Source of the DNA: Sphingomonas psychrolutea
GTDB lineage: Bacteria > Pseudomonadota > Alphaproteobacteria > Sphingomonadales > Sphingomonadaceae
Reading direction: 5' to 3'
Assembly: GCF_014636175.1 (NCBI RefSeq)
Contig: NZ_BMDW01000004.1
Span: forward strand, 1 to 64,000
DNA: 64,000 nucleotides
Both the position numbers and the translations under genes were made by a program. Position 1 is the stretch's first letter. Each line of letters starts with the position of its first letter. Positions 60,307 through 64,000 of the stretch are shown here, one piece after another. Below the pieces are notes generated by a model. It was not told the origin of the DNA. It searched no databases and saw only the letters and a list, made by a program, of their open reading frames with translations.

Positions 60307-60951
60307 ATGATACGTTCGATTACGCTTGCCGCCATGTGCCGCGCGCTGCTCGGCGCCGCCCCCGCGCCCGAGCCGCCGATCGTCCGCGTCCGGCTGGTAA
60401 CGGGCGCGGGGCCGATCGTGCTCGCGCTCGACATGCGACGCGCGCCCAAAACGAGCGCCAATTTCCTCGCTTATGTCGATGACGGCCGGCTCGACGGCAC
60501 GTTCTTCTACCGCGCATCGCGTCGCAAGACCGCGCCGGGCAGCGGCTTCGTACAAGGCGGGATCGGCACCGATTCGCACCGCATGCTCGATCGCCTGCCG
60601 CTCGAGCCGACCAATCTCACCGGGATCAAGCACCTCGACGCGACCGTTTCAATGGCGCGCTACGATCGCACCGATTCGGGTACGGGCAATTTTTCGATCA
60701 TGCTCGGGCCGAACCCGTCGCTCGACGCGCGACCTGGCTGGCCCGGCTATGCGGCGTTCGCACATGTGATTGCGGGGATGGATGTGGTGAAGCGCATGCT
60801 CGCCGTACCGACGCGACCGGGCGGCGATGGCGCGTTCAAGGGACAAATGATGGCCCGCCCGATCCCGATTCTCCGCGCGATTCGGCTCGACGGCGTCGCC
60901 AAGCCGAGCGGTCGGCTGAAAGTGTGGCTGATGCTGCGCCGGGTCGGCTGA
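60307..60951 (+). CDS. Cyclophilin-type peptidyl-prolyl isomerase
   Basis: A 214-residue protein with a weak signal-like N-terminus (ITLAAMCRALLGAAPAPEP) and a cyclophilin domain. Seen: VTGAGPIVLALDMRRAPKTS, ANFLAYVDDGRLDGTFFYRA, the GFVQGGIGTD segment that replaces the usual GFMIQGGD, and GNFSIMLGPNPSLD, FAHVIAGMDVVKRM. The family catalyses proline isomerisation. It is probably periplasmic but the signal is not strong. ATG 60307 was chosen; the frame extends upstream through a palindrome. A strong terminator follows. Confidence 0.85.
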   Translation: MIRSITLAAMCRALLGAAPAPEPPIVRVRLVTGAGPIVLALDMRRAPKTSANFLAYVDDGRLDGTFFYRASRRKTAPGSGFVQGGIGTDSHRMLDRLPLEPTNLTGIKHLDATVSMARYDRTDSGTGNFSIMLGPNPSLDARPGWPGYAAFAHVIAGMDVVKRMLAVPTRPGGDGAFKGQMMARPIPILRAIRLDGVAKPSGRLKVWLMLRRVG

Positions 60952-60954
60952 ACC

Positions 60955-61006
60955 CCTGCCCGCCACCGTCGCCGATGCGACGATGGCGGGCAGGAATCAT
61001 TTTTTT
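60955..61006 (+). terminator. Rho-independent terminator after the cyclophilin gene
   Basis: CCTGCCCGCCACCGTCG and CGACGATGGCGGGCAGG pair around CCGATG, followed by AATCA and a run of seven Ts. The T-run overlaps the stop codon of the convergent outer-membrane protein gene. Confidence 0.9.
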
Positions 61007-61847
61007 AGAACCGGAAATTCAGACCGGCACGGATGCTGTGCCAGCGAAAGCGACGGTCGCCTCGGGTAAGATCGGTCCCGCTTGCATTGCCCAGCAGGAA
61101 CGGGTTGGTTGCAGGCGCGGTGCCCGGCCCCGCCCGAACGATATAGCGGTCGGCCTTTACATCGTTGTAGATATACTCGGCTGTGAACGAGATGTTCTTG
61201 GCGATCTTCTGCTCGACGCCGCCGCCCGCGGTGTAGCCCCACGCATCGCGCTTGCCGCGACCGGCGAAGCTGTTCGCCGTGTTCGAAGTTTCGAAGCGCT
61301 GATCGAGCTTGGCATAGGCCAGACCGCCCGTGCCGTAGAACAGGGTCTTGTCGAACGCATAGCCGAGACGACCGCGCGCGCTGGCATTGAAGTCCATCTT
61401 GGTTGTGAAGGTATAGCTCGCCGGCGTGGTGCTGAAGGCGCTCACGAAATCGCTGATGTTGGACCGACCGCCTTCGATGACGGCGCCAATGACGACGTGA
61501 TTGAGCTGCAGGTCATACCCCACCCGCGCGTTGTAGCTCAGGCGGCTGCGGTCATTTTCGCAGCTTGCCGACGGCGCAGTGCCTTGCGCGCGACCGTCAC
61601 AAAAGCCGGGGGAAAAGGCATTGGCATTCGCCGTGGTCAGGACGGTATCGCCAAACGTTCCGTCAAGGTTACGATCGAACGACACGCTTTCGCCGGGATC
61701 ATTGCCCTGGAAATCATATCCGCCGCTGGCACCGACATAGAGCCCCTGGAACGGACGATCATCGTCGGTCGACTGCGCCAGCGCAGGTGTCATGAACATG
61801 GCGGCGGCCAATGCCGCGGACGTCATCAAAACAGACTGGATACCCAT
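61005..61847 (-). CDS. Outer-membrane beta-barrel (porin-like) protein
   Basis: A 280-residue protein with a signal peptide (VLMTSAALAAAMFMTPALAQ, cleavage after ALA near residue 24). The mature chain alternates strands ending in aromatic residues: FQGLYVGASGGYDFQG, ARGRLGYAFDKTLFYGTGGL, EYIYNDVKADRY, and the C-terminal IRAGLNFRF with terminal Phe, the usual BAM signal. It fits opacity/Omp25-type eight-strand barrels. One cysteine pair (GFCDGRAQ, ASCENDR) may form a loop disulfide. It is transcribed away from parE. Confidence 0.85.
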   Translation of the reverse strand: MGIQSVLMTSAALAAAMFMTPALAQSTDDDRPFQGLYVGASGGYDFQGNDPGESVSFDRNLDGTFGDTVLTTANANAFSPGFCDGRAQGTAPSASCENDRSRLSYNARVGYDLQLNHVVIGAVIEGGRSNISDFVSAFSTTPASYTFTTKMDFNASARGRLGYAFDKTLFYGTGGLAYAKLDQRFETSNTANSFAGRGKRDAWGYTAGGGVEQKIAKNISFTAEYIYNDVKADRYIVRAGPGTAPATNPFLLGNASGTDLTRGDRRFRWHSIRAGLNFRF

Positions 61848-62006
61848 GAAAACTCCCAGAAAAATCTATCGTGGACTGGCAGAACGTTGCTTCCCCGGTT
61901 TTGCTGCCGCCGACCGCAAAATTGAAATTGGTGTGGCATCGATGCCACACCCGGTATCGCGCAGGTCGGCTTGGCATCCGACCCCGCGCGCCCCTATAGC
62001 GGTGGC

Positions 62007-63986
62007 ATGTCCGACGATCTGTTCGCTGCCACCGCCAAACCGACCGGCGATTATGACGCCTCCTCGATCGAAGTGCTCGAAGGACTGGAGCCGGTTAGGC
62101 GCCGCCCCGGCATGTATATCGGGGGCACCGACGAGCGCGCCTATCACCACCTCGCCGCCGAGGTGCTCGACAATGCGATGGACGAAGCAGTCGCGGGTCA
62201 CGCGACCCGGATCGAGATCGAACTGCACCCCGGCAACCGGCTGGTGATCGTCGATAATGGCCGCGGTATGCCGGTCGATCCGCATCCGAAATTTCCCGAC
62301 AAATCGGCGCTCGAAGTGATCATGTCGATGCTGCATTCGGGCGGCAAGTTCGACGGCAAAGCCTATGCGACGAGCGGCGGCTTGCACGGCGTCGGCGTCA
62401 GCGTCGTCAATGCGCTGTCGTCGGACACGATCATCGAGGTCGCGCGCAACCGCGAACTGTACCGCCAGCGCTTTTCGCGCGGTGCGACGCTTGGGGTCCT
62501 CGAGCATGTCGGCGCGGCCCCCAACCGGCGCGGCACCTCGGTCAGCTTCGTTCCCGATACCGAGATTTTCGGCCCCGACATGAGCTTCAAGCCCGCCCGG
62601 CTCTACAAGCTCGCGCGGTCCAAAGCGTATCTGTTTGCCGGCGTGGAAATCCGCTGGAAATGCGCGCCCGAGATCATTAACGACGACACCCCCACCGAAG
62701 CGGTGTTCCAATTTCCCGGCGGCCTGGCCGATCATTTGCGCGAGCAGATCGGCGCGAGAGAATGCGCGACGAGCGACTTCTTCGTCACGCGCCAGGATTT
62801 CCCGAGCGAAGCGGGTCGCGTCGAATGCGCCGTTGCCTGGCCGCTGTGGAGCGACGGGTCGTATAGTTGGTATTGCAACACCATCCCCACCCCCGATGGC
62901 GGCACGCACGAGGCGGGCTTGCGCACCGCGCTGGTCAAGGGCATCCGCGCCTTTGGGGATCTCGTCGGCAACAAGAAGGCGAAGGACATCGCCGCCGAAG
63001 ATATCATGACCGGCAGCGAGCTGATGCTCAGCGTCTTCATCCGCGAGCCGCAATTCCAGAGCCAGACCAAGGACCGGCTGACCTCGCCTGAGGCCGCGAC
63101 GTTGGTTGAAAAGGCCGTACGCGACCACTTCGACCATTTCCTCAGCGACAATATGGAGCGCGGCAAGGGCCTGCTGACCTATGTCCTCGAACGGATGGAC
63201 GAACGCCTCGCGCGCAAAGCCGAGCGCGAGGTCAAGCGCAAGACCGCGACCAGCGCGCGCAAGCTGCGCCTGCCGGGCAAGCTGACCGATTGCTCGTCAG
63301 CCGGGCCCGAGGGCACCGAGATCTTCATCGTCGAGGGCGATTCGGCCGGTGGCTCGGCCAAGCAAGCGCGCGACCGTAAGACGCAGGCGATCCTGCCGAT
63401 CCGCGGCAAAATCCTCAACGTCGCCTCGGCCACGATGGCCAAGATTTCTGCCAATTCCGAAATCGCCGATTTGATTCAGGCGCTCGGCTGCGGCACGCGC
63501 AAGGAGTGCCGGTCGGAAAACCTGCGCTATCAGCGCGTCGTCATCATGACCGACGCCGATGTCGACGGCGCGCACATCGCGACGCTGCTGATGACCTTCT
63601 TCTTCCAGGAAATGCCCGAGATCGTGCGCGCGGGGCATGTCTATCTCGCGCAGCCGCCGCTGTACCGCCTGACCTCGGGCACCAAAAGCCTCTATGCGAT
63701 GGACGATGCGCACCGCGCACTGCTCGAAGCGACCGAGTTCAAGGGCAAGAAGGTCGAAATCGGCCGCTTCAAGGGGCTGGGCGAGATGAACCCGATGCAG
63801 CTGCGCGAAACGACGATGGACCCGAAATCGCGCGCGATGCTGCGCATTACATTGCCGCAGGAATATGCGGAGCGCGCGGTCGTGAAGGATCTGGTCGACC
63901 GCCTGATGGGCACGAATCCCGCACATCGGTTCGCCTTCATCCAGGAAAATGCGGCACGGATGGACGAAGCCGCGATCGACGCTTAA
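62007..63986 (+). CDS. parE: DNA topoisomerase IV subunit B
   Basis: A 659-residue ATPase subunit of topoisomerase IV, needed to unlink daughter chromosomes. The GHKL ATP site is in EVLDNAMDEAV, VDNGRGMPVD and TSGGLHGVGVSVVNAL. The transducer domain follows. The TOPRIM region shows FIVEGDSAGGSAKQARDRKT, ILPIRGKILNV and MTDADVDGAHIATLL. The compact length and AQPPLYRLTSG favour ParE over GyrB. ATG 62007 begins MSDDLFAATAKP. The gene ends 14 bp before the window edge; it diverges from the porin gene over 159 bp. Confidence 0.94.
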   Translation: MSDDLFAATAKPTGDYDASSIEVLEGLEPVRRRPGMYIGGTDERAYHHLAAEVLDNAMDEAVAGHATRIEIELHPGNRLVIVDNGRGMPVDPHPKFPDKSALEVIMSMLHSGGKFDGKAYATSGGLHGVGVSVVNALSSDTIIEVARNRELYRQRFSRGATLGVLEHVGAAPNRRGTSVSFVPDTEIFGPDMSFKPARLYKLARSKAYLFAGVEIRWKCAPEIINDDTPTEAVFQFPGGLADHLREQIGARECATSDFFVTRQDFPSEAGRVECAVAWPLWSDGSYSWYCNTIPTPDGGTHEAGLRTALVKGIRAFGDLVGNKKAKDIAAEDIMTGSELMLSVFIREPQFQSQTKDRLTSPEAATLVEKAVRDHFDHFLSDNMERGKGLLTYVLERMDERLARKAEREVKRKTATSARKLRLPGKLTDCSSAGPEGTEIFIVEGDSAGGSAKQARDRKTQAILPIRGKILNVASATMAKISANSEIADLIQALGCGTRKECRSENLRYQRVVIMTDADVDGAHIATLLMTFFFQEMPEIVRAGHVYLAQPPLYRLTSGTKSLYAMDDAHRALLEATEFKGKKVEIGRFKGLGEMNPMQLRETTMDPKSRAMLRITLPQEYAERAVVKDLVDRLMGTNPAHRFAFIQENAARMDEAAIDA

Positions 63987-64000
63987 AATCTCTGGGCACC

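Overview
The window is GC-rich, densely packed chromosomal DNA from an alphaproteobacterium, most likely Sphingomonas or a close relative in the Sphingomonadales. This rests on gene content: a GcrA cell-cycle regulator, a glycine decarboxylase split into GcvPA and GcvPB, an aerobic HemF, a Tad/Cpa pilus cluster, a petABC bc1 operon and several families of inverted-repeat (REP-like) elements. No species can be named from sequence alone. No tRNA, rRNA, CRISPR array, prophage or complete insertion sequence was found; only the last 88 bases of an IS630-type transposase are visible at the left edge.

Layout. 1-3.8 kb: the IS630 tail abuts proS (archaeal-type ProRS), then an EamA exporter, a DUF938 methyltransferase-like protein and a CcdC-like membrane protein. 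3.8-8.9 kb, minus strand: a glycine-cleavage operon (gcvT, gcvH, gcvPA, gcvPB) behind a tandem glycine riboswitch. 9.0-10.3 kb: two unassigned genes and a decayed stretch. 10.4-13.0 kb: ispH, thrB, rnhA, and a YegP-like small protein. 13.0-15.1 kb: a FAD oxidoreductase and a lysophospholipase-like hydrolase, translationally coupled. 15.1-23.2 kb: Tad pilus genes cpaA-cpaB-cpaC-cpaD-cpaE-tadB-tadC plus an HhH-like protein; the motor ATPase gene cpaF and a pilin gene are absent here. 23.2-30.5 kb, minus: DUF1254 and DUF1214 proteins, ppdK, glyS and glyQ. 30.5-33.2 kb: a small regulatory module (32-residue membrane peptide, XRE regulator, membrane protein) and two TraB/GumN paralogues. 33.5-39.5 kb: rplY, pth, a TIGR02466 protein, ychF, a nucleotide pyrophosphatase/phosphodiesterase-like lipoprotein, a MaoC dehydratase and two unknowns. 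39.6-43.0 kb, minus: petA-petB-petC then apt. 43.2-50.8 kb: trmL, hemF, an acetyltransferase, two multi-pass membrane proteins, lipB, two secreted unknowns, queE, queC and one exported unknown. 50.8-54.2 kb, minus: hslO, argF and argD. 54.3-59.3 kb, minus: an RND efflux pump with its adaptor and an orphan ABC-2 permease. 59.4-64.0 kb: gcrA, a cyclophilin, an outer-membrane beta-barrel and parE.

Together these are mostly housekeeping genes (translation, one-carbon and arginine metabolism, respiration, cofactor synthesis, chromosome decatenation) with a surface-appendage cluster and efflux genes. Many neighbours overlap by 4 nt (ATGA, GTGA or TTGA), and three convergent pairs share a 4-nt stop.

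The most unusual signal is a set of REP-doublet-like palindromes. Each arm is itself a hairpin, often with a TTCG, TTCA or GAAA loop. They fill many intergenic gaps, and three copies lie in frame inside essential-type genes: one in gcvPB and two in glyS. There they add about 35-45 residues each without breaking the frame. This resembles the behaviour of Rickettsia palindromic elements.
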